Assembly (NCBI RefSeq): GCF_030283145.1
Contig: NZ_JASNWE010000004.1
Span: 735,604-799,603, forward strand
Source: Actinomadura xylanilytica
GTDB lineage: Bacteria; Actinomycetota; Actinomycetes; Streptosporangiales; Streptosporangiaceae
DNA length: 64,000 bases
Direction: 5' to 3'
The notes under the pieces are model-generated. The model did not search any database and was not told the DNA's origin. It saw only the letters and a program-made list of their open reading frames with translations. The position numbers were made by a program, and so were the translations under genes. Of this stretch, positions 15,253-24,195 are shown in pieces. The number at the start of each line of letters is the position of its first letter. Position 1 is the first letter of the stretch.

Positions 15253-16818
15253 GTGCGGTCGTTCAACCTGGCGGACCTGTTCGAGGTGGTCGCCGACGCC
15301 TGCCCCGGCCGGACCGCGCTGGTCGCGGCGGGGCCGCCGGGCGCCCCCGCCGCCCGGCTCACCTACGCCGGGCTGGACGCCCGCGCCAACCGGGTGGCGC
15401 ACCACCTGCGCGGGCAGGGCGTGGGCCCCGGCGACCACGTCGGGATCCTGGCCCGCAACCGGGCCGAGTGGCTGGAGGCGATGATCGGCTGCTTCAAGCT
15501 GCGCGCGGCCCCGGTCAACGTCAACCACCGGTACGTGGCCGGGGAGCTCACCCACCTGCTCGGCGACGCGCGGTGCGTCGCGCTGGTCGCCGAGCGGTCC
15601 TTCCTGGACGCGGTCGAACGCGACCGGCTGCCGGGGCTGCGGCACGTCCTGGCCATCGACGGCGACTACGAGGACGCGCTCGCGGCGGCGTCGCCGGAAC
15701 GCGACTTCGGGCCGCGGTCCTCGGACGACCCGTACATCCTCTACACCGGCGGGACGACCGGGCTGCCGAAGGGCGTGCTGTGGCGCTGCGAGGACATCTT
15801 CGTGGCGGCGATGGGCGGCGGGAACTTCGGCGGGACGCCGGTCGCCGATCCCGCCGAGCTGGCCGCGTGCGCCGGCCGCGATCCGCTGTGCGCCCAGGTG
15901 CACGCGCCGCTGATGCACGGCGGCGGCCAGTGGATCACCTGGATCACGCTCACCACCGGCGGCACCGTGGTGCTGTGGACCGGCCAGCACTTCGACGCGC
16001 GCGGCGCGCTGGAACTGGCGGCGCGCGAGCGGTCGCAGATCCTGATGCTGGTCGGCAACGGGATGGCGGCGCCGGTCGCGGCGGAGCTGGCCACCGGCGC
16101 GCACCGCGACCTGGCGGTCTTCGCGTTCGGGTCGGGCGGAGCGCCGCTCTCGGCGGCGGTCCGCGACCGGCTCACCGCCGCCGTCCCGGGCGCGTACGTG
16201 TCCGACAACCTCGGCGGCTCGGAGACCGGCGCGATGGGCACCGCCGAGGGCGACGGCCGGTTCCGGCTCGGCCCCGAGTTCGCGGTGCTGGACGGCGACC
16301 TCGGCCCGGTCGGCCCCGGCGAGGAGGGCGTCGTGGCCAGAACCGGCCACATCCCGTCCGCCTACTGGGGCGATCCGGAGAAGACGGCGGCCACCTTCGT
16401 CACCGGCCCGGACGGGCGGCGCTGGGCCCTGCAAGGCGACCACGCCCGCGTCGTCGGCGACGGGACGGTCGTGCTGCTCGGCCGCGGTTCACTGGTCGTC
16501 AACACCGGCGGCGAGAAGGTCTTCGCCGAGGAGGTCGAGACCGTGCTCCGCGCCCATCCGGCGGTCGCCGACGCGATCGTGGTGGGCACGCCGGACGACC
16601 GGCTCGGCCACCGCGTCACCGCCGTCGTCCAGCGGGACGACGGGCCGGACGCCCCGGCGGCGGACGCCGAGAGGCTCGCCGCGCACTGCCGGGAGACGCT
16701 GGCGGGATACAAGGTGCCGCGGACATTCCACTTCGTCGGCGCCGTGCAGCGCACGCCGGTCGGCAAGCCCGACTACGCCTGGGCCCGATCGGTCGCCGAA
16801 CCGGCCGCCCGGTCCTGA
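15253..16818 (+). CDS. Acyl-CoA synthetase, FadD19-like (steroid side-chain type)
   Basis: The 521-residue ANL-superfamily ligase starts at a GTG behind GAGGAGG. Motif A3 is YTGGTTGLPKGV and is followed by LWRCEDIFVAAMGGGNFGG, which resembles the MWRxEDIF block of FadD19-type steroid-CoA ligases. The C-terminal domain has QGDHARVVGDGTVVLLGRGSL and NTGGEKVFAEEVE, with the catalytic Lys in GKPDYAW. It activates a carboxylate, probably a steroid side-chain acid, to its CoA thioester using ATP. With the SDR and P450 it forms an oxidise-then-activate operon. The precise substrate is inferred. Confidence 0.88.
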   Translation: MRSFNLADLFEVVADACPGRTALVAAGPPGAPAARLTYAGLDARANRVAHHLRGQGVGPGDHVGILARNRAEWLEAMIGCFKLRAAPVNVNHRYVAGELTHLLGDARCVALVAERSFLDAVERDRLPGLRHVLAIDGDYEDALAAASPERDFGPRSSDDPYILYTGGTTGLPKGVLWRCEDIFVAAMGGGNFGGTPVADPAELAACAGRDPLCAQVHAPLMHGGGQWITWITLTTGGTVVLWTGQHFDARGALELAARERSQILMLVGNGMAAPVAAELATGAHRDLAVFAFGSGGAPLSAAVRDRLTAAVPGAYVSDNLGGSETGAMGTAEGDGRFRLGPEFAVLDGDLGPVGPGEEGVVARTGHIPSAYWGDPEKTAATFVTGPDGRRWALQGDHARVVGDGTVVLLGRGSLVVNTGGEKVFAEEVETVLRAHPAVADAIVVGTPDDRLGHRVTAVVQRDDGPDAPAADAERLAAHCRETLAGYKVPRTFHFVGAVQRTPVGKPDYAWARSVAEPAARS

Positions 16819-16951
16819 CGCCGGCCCCGCGCCCCCGGCCCCGCCCTCGCCGTCGCACCCGTCCGCGTGCCCGCCCTCGCCCTCGGACCGACGGCCCGGC
16901 CGCCCGCCCCTGACACGGGCGGCCCGGTCGTCCGGCCCTGGGCGCGGGCCC

Positions 16952-16999
16952 GCCCGTTCGGTCCTCCCGGACTGGCTGTGCCGGGAGGACCGGACGGGC
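16952..16999. terminator. Bidirectional terminator hairpin between convergent genes
   Basis: CGGTCCTCCCGG (16959-16970) and CCGGGAGGACCG (16981-16992) are perfect complements around a ten-base loop. The stem continues outward for six more pairs after one T-G pair, so it is about 19 bp. It lies in the 223-bp gap between the ligase and the convergent galE; the rest of the gap is GC-rich with no other feature seen. Confidence 0.85.
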
Positions 17000-17041
17000 C
17001 CGTGCGGGCGGGTCCTGGGGTGCTCGCCCGCGTCGTCCCGG

Positions 17042-18055
17042 TCAGACGACGTCGAGCTCGCGGCGGCGGGCCGACCACTGGAGGGAGTGCCGGATCGCGT
17101 CCTCGATCGTGTACTCGGGCTTCCACCCGAGCAGCTCGTGCGCCTTGGCCGGGTCGACGTAGGCGCCGACGACGTCGCCCGGCCGGGCGGGCGCCTCCTC
17201 CGCCTGGAACCGGTCGCCGACCACGCCGCGGAAGGCGTCGGCCAGCTCGCGGACGGTGGTCCCGTCGCCGGTGCCGAGGTTGATGACCTGGTAGCCGCCG
17301 GGCCCCCCGGGCCGCGCCGGCGGCGGGACGATCGCGTCGAAGCGGGCCGCGGCCTCGGCGAAGGCGCGGGCGATGTCCCACACGTGGATGTAGTCGCGGA
17401 TCGCGGTGCCGTCCCGGGTCGGCCAGTCCACCCCGGTGATCTTGAACGGCACGCCCAGCTCGTACGACTCGATCATCTTGCCGAGCGCGTGCGTGGGCTT
17501 GCTGCTCTGGAGCCCGGTGCGCATCCGCGGGTCGGCGCCGATCGGGTTGAGGTAGCGCAGCGACACCACCCGCAGCCCGTAGGCCGCGCACAGGTCGGCC
17601 AGCAGCAGCTCGGCCATCATCTTCGAGCGGGTGTAGGGGTTCTGCGGTTCGAGCCCGGACTCCTCGGTGACCGACAGGTCCGGGCCGGGGCGGTACATCC
17701 CGGCGGTGGACGCGAAGATCATCCGATCCGCGCCGTTGCGCACCAGGTGCCCGGCCAGCTCCAGCGTCTTGGCCAGGTTGACCTGGTAGTACCGGTGCGG
17801 GTCGGTCATCGAGTCGGGCACCACGATGAGCGCGGCGCAGTGCACCGTCACCCCGATGTCGGGATGGTCGCGGAAGATCTGGTCGAGCAGCGCGCCGTCG
17901 CCGATGTCCCCCGTGTAGAAGATCTTCCCGGCGGCGAACGCCGCCCTGCCGGTGACCAGGCTGTCGAGCACCACGGGGGTCACCCCCCGCTCGGCGAACG
18001 CCGAGGCGATCGTGCTGCCGATGAACCCGGCTCCCCCAGTGATCAGGACTTTCAT
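17042..18055 (-). CDS. galE: UDP-glucose 4-epimerase
   Basis: The 337-residue extended SDR begins with the NAD motif TGGAGFIGS and has the catalytic SAT-type motif FASTAGMY and the YxxxK pair NPYTRSK. TRDGTAIRDYIHVWDIARA and GTGDGTTVREL are typical of GalE. It interconverts UDP-glucose and UDP-galactose in the cytoplasm and so can feed the exopolysaccharide operon about 1 kb away, from which it is divergent. A GGGG ribosome site lies seven bases before the ATG. WxcM-type or UDP-GlcNAc epimerase activity cannot be excluded. Confidence 0.9.
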   Translation of the reverse strand: MKVLITGGAGFIGSTIASAFAERGVTPVVLDSLVTGRAAFAAGKIFYTGDIGDGALLDQIFRDHPDIGVTVHCAALIVVPDSMTDPHRYYQVNLAKTLELAGHLVRNGADRMIFASTAGMYRPGPDLSVTEESGLEPQNPYTRSKMMAELLLADLCAAYGLRVVSLRYLNPIGADPRMRTGLQSSKPTHALGKMIESYELGVPFKITGVDWPTRDGTAIRDYIHVWDIARAFAEAAARFDAIVPPPARPGGPGGYQVINLGTGDGTTVRELADAFRGVVGDRFQAEEAPARPGDVVGAYVDPAKAHELLGWKPEYTIEDAIRHSLQWSARRRELDVV

Positions 18056-18322
18056 GTGGCATCCCCTGAGCCGTCGCGTCCCCTGTAGTCGTCCCGCACA
18101 GCTTCGGCAGGCCCCGTCGGGCGGTCAACGGCGCGTCCGGCCGCTGACCGGGACCGGACGCGCGACAACCGGGACGGCCCCCCGGGCGTCCGCGCCCGGC
18201 TCTTCCGCCGGCCCCGCCCGCGCGGCCATCGGCGCGCCCTGGGGCCGCGACGGGCGGGTCCGGAACCGAAGTACAGCGTTTGCGGGATCCGCCGGGGCCG
18301 TCCGGCGGTCATCGTCGGGGGC

Positions 18323-18988
18323 ATGCGGCACATCCGGGTCCTCATCGTGGACGATCACGCACTCTTCGCCGAGGCACTGTCCGCCCGGCTCGCCAGGGAG
18401 CCCGACCTCGTGCTCCTGCCGGTGGCCGCCGACGTCCGGCGCGCGCTCGCGCTCACCGCCACCGAGCGGCCGGACGTGCTGGTCCTGGACCTGACGCTCG
18501 GCGCCGAGAACGGGCTGGACGTGCTGGACCGGGTCCGCGAGCGGCATCCCGAGGTGCGGGTGGTCGTGCTGACCGCGACGGACGGCGTGGACGCGATGGT
18601 GCGGGCGGTGCGGCGCGGCGCGGTCGGCTGGCTGCCCAAGACCGAGAGCGCCGAGCTGGTCGCGCGGGTGATCCGCTCGTCCGCCCGGCGCGGCGGCTGG
18701 ATCCCCCCGGACCTGCTCGGCGAGGTGCTGCGCCGGCTGCTGGCCGCGGGCCCGGAGCCGAGCGGCGGCGCCCGGCTGCTCGCCGAGCTCACCCCGCGCG
18801 AACGCGAGGTGCTCCAGTGCATGGTGGACGGGCTGAACCGCGCGGAGATCGCCGACCGGCTCGGGCTGTCGGCCAACACCGTCCGCACCCACACCCAGAA
18901 CCTGCTGGCCAAGCTCGACCTGCACTCGGCGCTGGAGGCGATCACCCTGGCGATGCGCGCCGGGATGCGGCCCGGCCGCCAGGACTGA
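18323..18988 (+). CDS. NarL/FixJ-type response regulator (orphan)
   Basis: The 221-residue protein has an N-terminal receiver (phosphoacceptor Asp in VLVLDLTLG, acidic pair IVDDH, Thr in VVLTATDG, Lys in WLPKTES) and a C-terminal LuxR helix-turn-helix (LTPREREVLQCMVDGLNRAEIADRLGLSANTVRTHTQN). No histidine kinase is adjacent. It lies 130 bases upstream of the exopolysaccharide operon in the same direction and may control it. Confidence 0.9.
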   Translation: MRHIRVLIVDDHALFAEALSARLAREPDLVLLPVAADVRRALALTATERPDVLVLDLTLGAENGLDVLDRVRERHPEVRVVVLTATDGVDAMVRAVRRGAVGWLPKTESAELVARVIRSSARRGGWIPPDLLGEVLRRLLAAGPEPSGGARLLAELTPREREVLQCMVDGLNRAEIADRLGLSANTVRTHTQNLLAKLDLHSALEAITLAMRAGMRPGRQD

Positions 18989-19118
18989 TCCCCTCCCGGC
19001 CGGGGCGCCGCGCGGGCCGTCCTGATGCAAACGACGTAGCGGGCCATCGTCTCGTTGGGCGATTCGCAGGTGAGTCGCACGTTCTTACGCTCGGCCTGAC
19101 GAAGCCGGAGGGAAGATC

Positions 19119-20600
19119 GTGGAGATCGACGAAGTGGCCGCCCGCGTGGTCCGCACCTACTGGGCGCTCCTGCTGATCATGACGGTCCTGCCGCTGCTGG
19201 TCGTGGGGTTCGCGCTGAACGGGCAGGATCCGCCCGCGGCGGCCGGGACCCGGATCCAGGCGAGCAGCAAGGCCACCGACGCCGCCCCCGGCGACGCGGG
19301 CGTCAGCATCGTGGTGAGCCAGGTGAAGGCGTTCGCCACCAGCCGCAACCTGATGGACCGGGTGCTGTCGGAGCAGCGGCTGACCCGGTCGCCGGCGAAG
19401 CTGGCCAAGGCGATCTCGGTCACCGGCCTCGGCACCTCCACGGTGGTGGAGCTGACGGTCAAGGACACCGACCCGGACGCGGCGCGGCGGCTCGCCGACG
19501 CGCTCGCCGCCGCGGTGGTCAAGGAGATCAACGACTCCAACCAGGGCTCGATCACCAAGCAGATCGACGCCATCGACAAGCGCGTCCGCGACCTGGAGGG
19601 CCGGCTCGGCCCGCTGTCGCGCCGGGCGGGCGCGGTGCCGAACCCCGACATCGCCGCGGGCAACGAGCGGGAGCGGGTGCAGGCCGAGCTGACCGACCTG
19701 CGCAGCAGCCGCAGCGAGCTGCGCACCGAGCTGTCGGCGACGGGCACGGCGACGGTCGTGCAGCCCGCGGTGCTGGCGCCCAAGGACGACCCGGTCGTGA
19801 TGATGGCGGCGATCGCCGGGCTGGTCGGGCTGGTCGCGGGCATCCTCATCGCGGTGGTGCGGGAGGTGTTCCGGCCGACGATCCCCGGGCAGCAGCGGGT
19901 CGCCCGGCGGCTCGGCGTGCCGCTGCTCGGCTGGGCCGACCGCGGGCCCGTCGAGATGGCCGCGCTCGGCCGCCGGGTGCGGCTGGCCGCCAAGCGGGAG
20001 GGCGTCGCGCAGGTCACGCTGGTTGGCGCGGGCGGCGGCCCGCTGCCCGCCGAGCTGGTCTCGGCGGTCGCGGCGGCCGTGTACGGGGACGAGACCAAGG
20101 TCGTCCCGTCCCGTCCCGCCCGGCGCGCGGACCCGTCCGGCGGCGGCGTCCCCGGCGGGAAGTCCGGGACGGGACGGGGCGGTGGCGGCGCGACCGGCGA
20201 CGGCGCCGCCCCCCGGACCGCCAGGGTCAAGGACGAGGACACGGACGCGGACGCGGGCACGGACGCCGGCGCGGGGGCCGCGTCGGTCAACAGCGACGGG
20301 CCGAGCACCGGGAGGAGCACCTCGGTGGTGCGGTCCGGCGCCCGCACCGCGGTGATCCCGAACAAGCCCGGCGGGGTCACCGCTCCCGCCGGGACGGCGC
20401 GGGCGGTCCCGTTCCGCACCGCGTGCCACGTGCACGCCTTCGAGGACATCGACCCGGGTGCCGACGACGAGGTCGGCGTGGTCGCGGTGGTCGGGCCGGT
20501 GACCACCGTCGCGGGCCTGGAGTCGGTCCGCGACCTGGTCGCCGCGTCCGGCTGGCCGCTGCTCGGGGTCATCGCCACATCGCGACGGATCAAGGGGTAG
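19119..20600 (+). CDS. Polysaccharide chain-length determinant-like (Wzz/YveK) membrane protein
   Basis: From a GTG at 19119 the protein has 493 residues. A transmembrane helix at about residues 14-34 and another near 225-245 (MMAAIAGLVGLVAGILIAVV) enclose an extracytoplasmic helical region, the topology of PCP/Wzz co-polymerases. The long C-terminal part is a disordered Gly/Asp/Ala-rich linker followed by a small Rossmann-like remnant (DEVGVVAVVGPVTTVAGLESVRDLV) without a Walker A, so no BY-kinase activity is expected. It is the first gene of the exopolysaccharide operon and should set chain length or couple polymerase and export. Confidence 0.8.
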   Translation: MEIDEVAARVVRTYWALLLIMTVLPLLVVGFALNGQDPPAAAGTRIQASSKATDAAPGDAGVSIVVSQVKAFATSRNLMDRVLSEQRLTRSPAKLAKAISVTGLGTSTVVELTVKDTDPDAARRLADALAAAVVKEINDSNQGSITKQIDAIDKRVRDLEGRLGPLSRRAGAVPNPDIAAGNERERVQAELTDLRSSRSELRTELSATGTATVVQPAVLAPKDDPVVMMAAIAGLVGLVAGILIAVVREVFRPTIPGQQRVARRLGVPLLGWADRGPVEMAALGRRVRLAAKREGVAQVTLVGAGGGPLPAELVSAVAAAVYGDETKVVPSRPARRADPSGGGVPGGKSGTGRGGGGATGDGAAPRTARVKDEDTDADAGTDAGAGAASVNSDGPSTGRSTSVVRSGARTAVIPNKPGGVTAPAGTARAVPFRTACHVHAFEDIDPGADDEVGVVAVVGPVTTVAGLESVRDLVAASGWPLLGVIATSRRIKG

Positions 20601-20604
20601 CCGC

Positions 20605-21753
20605 ATGAGCCAGAACACCGTTCCGTTCACCGTCCCGTCGTTCGCGGGCGAGGTCTCGGACGCCGTGGTCAAGGTGCTGGACTCCGGGTGGGTCACCACC
20701 GGGCCGCAGACCGCCGCGTTCGAGCAGGACTTCGCCGACCACCTCGGCGCCGCGCACGTGGTCGCGGTCGCCTCCTGCACCACCGCGCTCGAGCTGTGCC
20801 TGCGCGGCATGGCGCTCCCGCCGGGGTCGGCGGTGCTGACGCCGAGCCTGACGTTCTGCGGGGCGATCAACGCGATCCTGCATGCGGGGCACCGGCCGGT
20901 GCTGGTCGACATCGACGCCGGCACCCTGGTCCCGAGCCCCGGGACCGTCGCCGCCGCGGCGGCGCGGGTCGCGCCCGCCGCGATGATCGTGCAGAACCAG
21001 GGCGGCTACCCGGTGGACGTGCCGGCGCTCGCCGCCGCCGCCGGGCTGCCCGCCGACCGGGTGGTGGAGGACGCGGCGCACGGCCCCGGCGCGGGCCGCG
21101 GCGGCGCGCCGGTCGGGTCGGCGTCGTACGCGGCCTGCTTCAGCTTCTACGCCACCAAGAACATGCCGATCGGCGAGGGCGGCGCGGTCGCGACCTGCGA
21201 CCAGGAGCTGGCCGACCGGATCCGCGCGATGCGGCTGCACGGGATGAGCAAGGACTCCTGGCGCCGCTACCTGCCGGGCGGGAGCTGGCGGTACGACGTC
21301 AAGGACATCGGGCTCAAGGCCAACATGACCGACATCCAGGCGTCCATCGGCCGGGCGCAGCTCGCCGCGCTGCCCGGCTGGCAGGTGCGGCGGGCCGAGC
21401 TGGTCGCCCGCTACGACGAGGCGCTGCGCGACCTGCCCGGCCTCGTCCTCCCGCAGCGGGAGCTGGACGGGATCCAGCACGCCTGGCACCTCTACCAGGT
21501 GCGGGTCCCGGACCGGGACGCGATCATCGGGGAGCTGGACGCGGCGGGGGTGGCGACCTCGGTGCACTTCATCCCGGCCAACCAGATGACCTCCTACCGG
21601 GAGATCCTGGGCGCGGCCGAGTGCGCGTCCGTCCCGGTCACCGACCGCGTCGGCGAGGAGCTGCTGTCACTCCCGCTGTACCCCGGGCTGTCGGCGAGCG
21701 GGCAGGACCGGGTCGTGGCCGCGCTCACCGAGGCCCTGCGGACCCGGGGCTGA
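20605..21753 (+). CDS. DegT/DnrJ/EryC1/StrS-type sugar aminotransferase
   Basis: The 382-residue PLP enzyme has the family signatures: VASCTTALELCLRGM near the N-terminus, PSLTFCGAINAI, EDAAHGPGA and the Schiff-base Lys in FSFYATKNMPIGEGG. It transfers an amino group to a keto-sugar nucleotide, giving an amino sugar for the exopolysaccharide. It starts four bases after the previous stop and is followed within two bases by the CapD/PglF-like gene, the usual partner that makes the 4-keto substrate. Confidence 0.92.
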   Translation: MSQNTVPFTVPSFAGEVSDAVVKVLDSGWVTTGPQTAAFEQDFADHLGAAHVVAVASCTTALELCLRGMALPPGSAVLTPSLTFCGAINAILHAGHRPVLVDIDAGTLVPSPGTVAAAAARVAPAAMIVQNQGGYPVDVPALAAAAGLPADRVVEDAAHGPGAGRGGAPVGSASYAACFSFYATKNMPIGEGGAVATCDQELADRIRAMRLHGMSKDSWRRYLPGGSWRYDVKDIGLKANMTDIQASIGRAQLAALPGWQVRRAELVARYDEALRDLPGLVLPQRELDGIQHAWHLYQVRVPDRDAIIGELDAAGVATSVHFIPANQMTSYREILGAAECASVPVTDRVGEELLSLPLYPGLSASGQDRVVAALTEALRTRG

Positions 21754-21755
21754 CC

Positions 21756-22958
21756 GTGCGATGGCTCCCGCGGCGCCGCGCCACCCGCGTCCCCGCTCCC
21801 ACCCCCGCCCAGGCCCCGGCACCGGCCAGCCCGCTGGCCCTGCTGATGGGCCGCGACGAGGTCGCCCTCTCCGGGCAGCGCGGGCGGCGGCTGGTCCGGG
21901 GCCGGCGGGTGCTGGTCACCGGCGCCTGCGGGACGATCGGCTCGGCGCTGTGCCACCAGGTCCAGCGGCTCGACCCGGCCGCGCTGTGCCTGGTCGACAA
22001 GGACGGCGTCGGGCTGGCCCGGCTCGGGCACGAGCTGGCCGCCCGGATGGACGGCGACCTGGTGAGCTCCGCCGAGGCGGACGTGCGCGACCCCGCCCGG
22101 GTCGACCGGGTCGTCCGGGAGGCCCGGCCCGACCTGGTGTTCCACACCGCGGGGCAGAACGAGCTGGCCAAGGTGGAGCAGGACCCGTGCCGGGGCGTGG
22201 CCGACAACGTGTTCGGCACCCGGCACGTGGTCGACAGCGCGGTGCGGCACGACGTGCAGCGGCTGGTGCTGGTCTCGTCCGACAAGGCGGCCGACCCGAC
22301 GTCGGTGCTCGGCGCGACGATGCGGCTCGGCGAGCTGCTGCTCCAGACCGCGACCGGCGGCCCGACCTGCTTCGCGGCGGTCCGGGTCGGCAACGTCATC
22401 GGCGGGCCGGGGTCGCTGCTGAGCGTGCTGGCGCACCGGATCTCCTCCGGCGAGGTCGTCGTGATCACCCATCCGGAGGTGACCCGGCACTTCATGACGA
22501 TGGAGGAGGCGGCCGGGCTGCTGCTGGAGGCGGCCTCGCTCACCGAGGAGGCCGAGACGTTCGTGCTCGACATGGGCAGCCCGGTGCCGGTGATCGAGCT
22601 GGTGCACCGGTACGCCGAGCAGCTCCGGCTGCCCGAGGTGACGATCCGGTTCTGCGGCCTCGGGCCCGGCGAGAAGCTGGCCGAGAAGCCGTTCTCCGAC
22701 TCCGAGCGGCGGATCCGCACCGCCCATCCGAAGATCTGGGCGACCCGCCCGGCGCCGCCGCCCGCGGGGCTGCCGCAGCTCCTGGACGCGCTGTCGGCCG
22801 CGGCCGGCTCGGGCGACGCGGGCCGGGTGCGACTGCTGCTGCGCCGGCTGCTGCCCGAGTACCACCCCGTCCGCCGCCCGCCCCCGCAGGGCGACCCGCC
22901 CGCCGGGTCGTCCCCGCTGTGCGAGGCGGGCTGCTCCCCCGATCCGCCCGGCCTGTGA
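21756..22958 (+). CDS. CapD/PglF-like nucleotide-sugar dehydratase with altered active site
   Basis: The 400-residue protein starts at a GTG two bases after the aminotransferase. It is the soluble dehydratase domain only (TGACGTIGS cofactor motif at 55-63; FGTRHVVDSAV; late GPGEKLAEKPFSDSE). Family enzymes carry SxDKAxxPTNxMGATKR; here residues 174-190 read SSDKAADPTSVLGATMR, so the Met/Tyr and Lys of the catalytic (Y/M)xxxK pair are Leu185 and Met189. The usual KH of the AAxKHV block is also changed (AGQNELAKVE). It should use a UDP-sugar, but 4,6-dehydratase activity is doubtful. Confidence 0.75.
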   Translation: MRWLPRRRATRVPAPTPAQAPAPASPLALLMGRDEVALSGQRGRRLVRGRRVLVTGACGTIGSALCHQVQRLDPAALCLVDKDGVGLARLGHELAARMDGDLVSSAEADVRDPARVDRVVREARPDLVFHTAGQNELAKVEQDPCRGVADNVFGTRHVVDSAVRHDVQRLVLVSSDKAADPTSVLGATMRLGELLLQTATGGPTCFAAVRVGNVIGGPGSLLSVLAHRISSGEVVVITHPEVTRHFMTMEEAAGLLLEAASLTEEAETFVLDMGSPVPVIELVHRYAEQLRLPEVTIRFCGLGPGEKLAEKPFSDSERRIRTAHPKIWATRPAPPPAGLPQLLDALSAAAGSGDAGRVRLLLRRLLPEYHPVRRPPPQGDPPAGSSPLCEAGCSPDPPGL

Positions 22959-22965
22959 GGTGCTC

Positions 22966-24195
22966 ATGACGACAAGCCGCAAGCTGAGAGTGGCCACGGT
23001 GATCACCCGCTTCAACGGCGGCGCCGGACAGGTCGCGCTGAACGGCGCCCTGGCCCTGCCGCCGGACGGCTACGAGCGCGCCGTCGTCACCGGCGGCGTC
23101 GGCATCGACAGCAAGGCCGCCGCGTCCGGCGCGGACGTGCTGCGCGGCGAGGAGGCGGTCGCCAACGCCGCCGCCGGCGACCTGACGCCCGCCGCGCACG
23201 CCGCCGGGATGGAGATCGTCCAGGTGCGGTCGCTGGTCCCGCAGATCTCCCCGCGCGATGACCGCGCCGCGCTGCGCGTCCTCACCCAGGTCCTCGCCGA
23301 GGGCCGCTACGACGTCGTGCACACGCACAGCGCCAAGGGCGGCGTGATCGGGCGGATCGCCGCGGCCCGCGCGGGCGTGCCGCGGATCGTGCACACCTGG
23401 CACGGCTTCCCGTTCAACGAGTTCCAGTCGTGGGCGCGGCGCCGCGTCTACATCAGGCTGGAACGGGCCGCCGCCAAGCACACCGACGCGTTCCTGGCGA
23501 TCGGGTCGGAGACGGTCACCACCGCGCTGCGGCTCGGCCTCGCCACGCCCGAGCGGGTCCGACTGTCGTGGCCCGCGGTGGACGTGGCCGCCTACGCCAC
23601 CGCGCCCGGCTCGCGCGCGCAGGCGCGGCGCCGCCTCGACCTGCCGCTCGGGGTGAAGGTCGTCGGCTCGGTCGGGCGGCTCACCCACCAGAAGGGCCCG
23701 GAGGTCTTCGCGCGGGCGCTGGCCCGGCTCCCGGGCGACGTGTTCGGGCTGTGGGTCGGCGGCGGGCCGATGGCGGCCGAGCTGGAGGCGCTGACCGCAC
23801 GGCTCGGCATCGGCGAGCGGATGCGGTGGCTCGGGCACCGCGACGACGTCGCGAGCGTGCTGCCCGCCTTCGACCTGATGGCGATGGCCAGCCGCTGGGA
23901 GGGCCTGCCGTGCGTGCTGGTCGAGGCGATCGGCGCCGGGATTCCGCTGGTGGCGACCGCCGTCCCGTCCAACCAGGACCTGGTGCTGGCGGGCGAGACC
24001 GGGCTGCTCGTCCGGCCGGAGGACCCCGAGCAGCTCGCCGGCGCGATCGGCCACCTCCTGGACGACCCGGCCGCCGCCGCCCGGATGGCCCGCCGCGCCC
24101 GGGACCGGGTCGGCGACTGGTTCACCCCGGCCCATCTCGGCGAGCAGCTCGACGACGTCTACCGCGGCGACACCGAACGGCCGTACCAGCGATGA
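22966..24195 (+). CDS. Glycosyltransferase, GT4-type
   Basis: The 409-residue protein has the GT-B fold of family 4: an N-terminal acceptor domain starting VATVITRFNGGAGQVALN and with DVVHTHSAKGG, and a C-terminal donor domain with VGSVGRLTHQKGPEVFARAL and the EX7E motif EGLPCVLVEAIGAGIPLVAT. It transfers a sugar from a nucleotide donor to the lipid-linked repeat unit on the cytoplasmic face. The ATG at 22966 follows GAGGTG closely; a GTG at 22960 is possible. It overlaps the polymerase gene by 4 nt. Confidence 0.9.
   Translation: MTTSRKLRVATVITRFNGGAGQVALNGALALPPDGYERAVVTGGVGIDSKAAASGADVLRGEEAVANAAAGDLTPAAHAAGMEIVQVRSLVPQISPRDDRAALRVLTQVLAEGRYDVVHTHSAKGGVIGRIAAARAGVPRIVHTWHGFPFNEFQSWARRRVYIRLERAAAKHTDAFLAIGSETVTTALRLGLATPERVRLSWPAVDVAAYATAPGSRAQARRRLDLPLGVKVVGSVGRLTHQKGPEVFARALARLPGDVFGLWVGGGPMAAELEALTARLGIGERMRWLGHRDDVASVLPAFDLMAMASRWEGLPCVLVEAIGAGIPLVATAVPSNQDLVLAGETGLLVRPEDPEQLAGAIGHLLDDPAAAARMARRARDRVGDWFTPAHLGEQLDDVYRGDTERPYQR

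Noticed and set aside
12404..16818. Antibiotic biosynthetic cluster
   Set aside because: There is no PKS, NRPS or other scaffold enzyme; SDR, P450 and FadD19-like ligase fit catabolism better.
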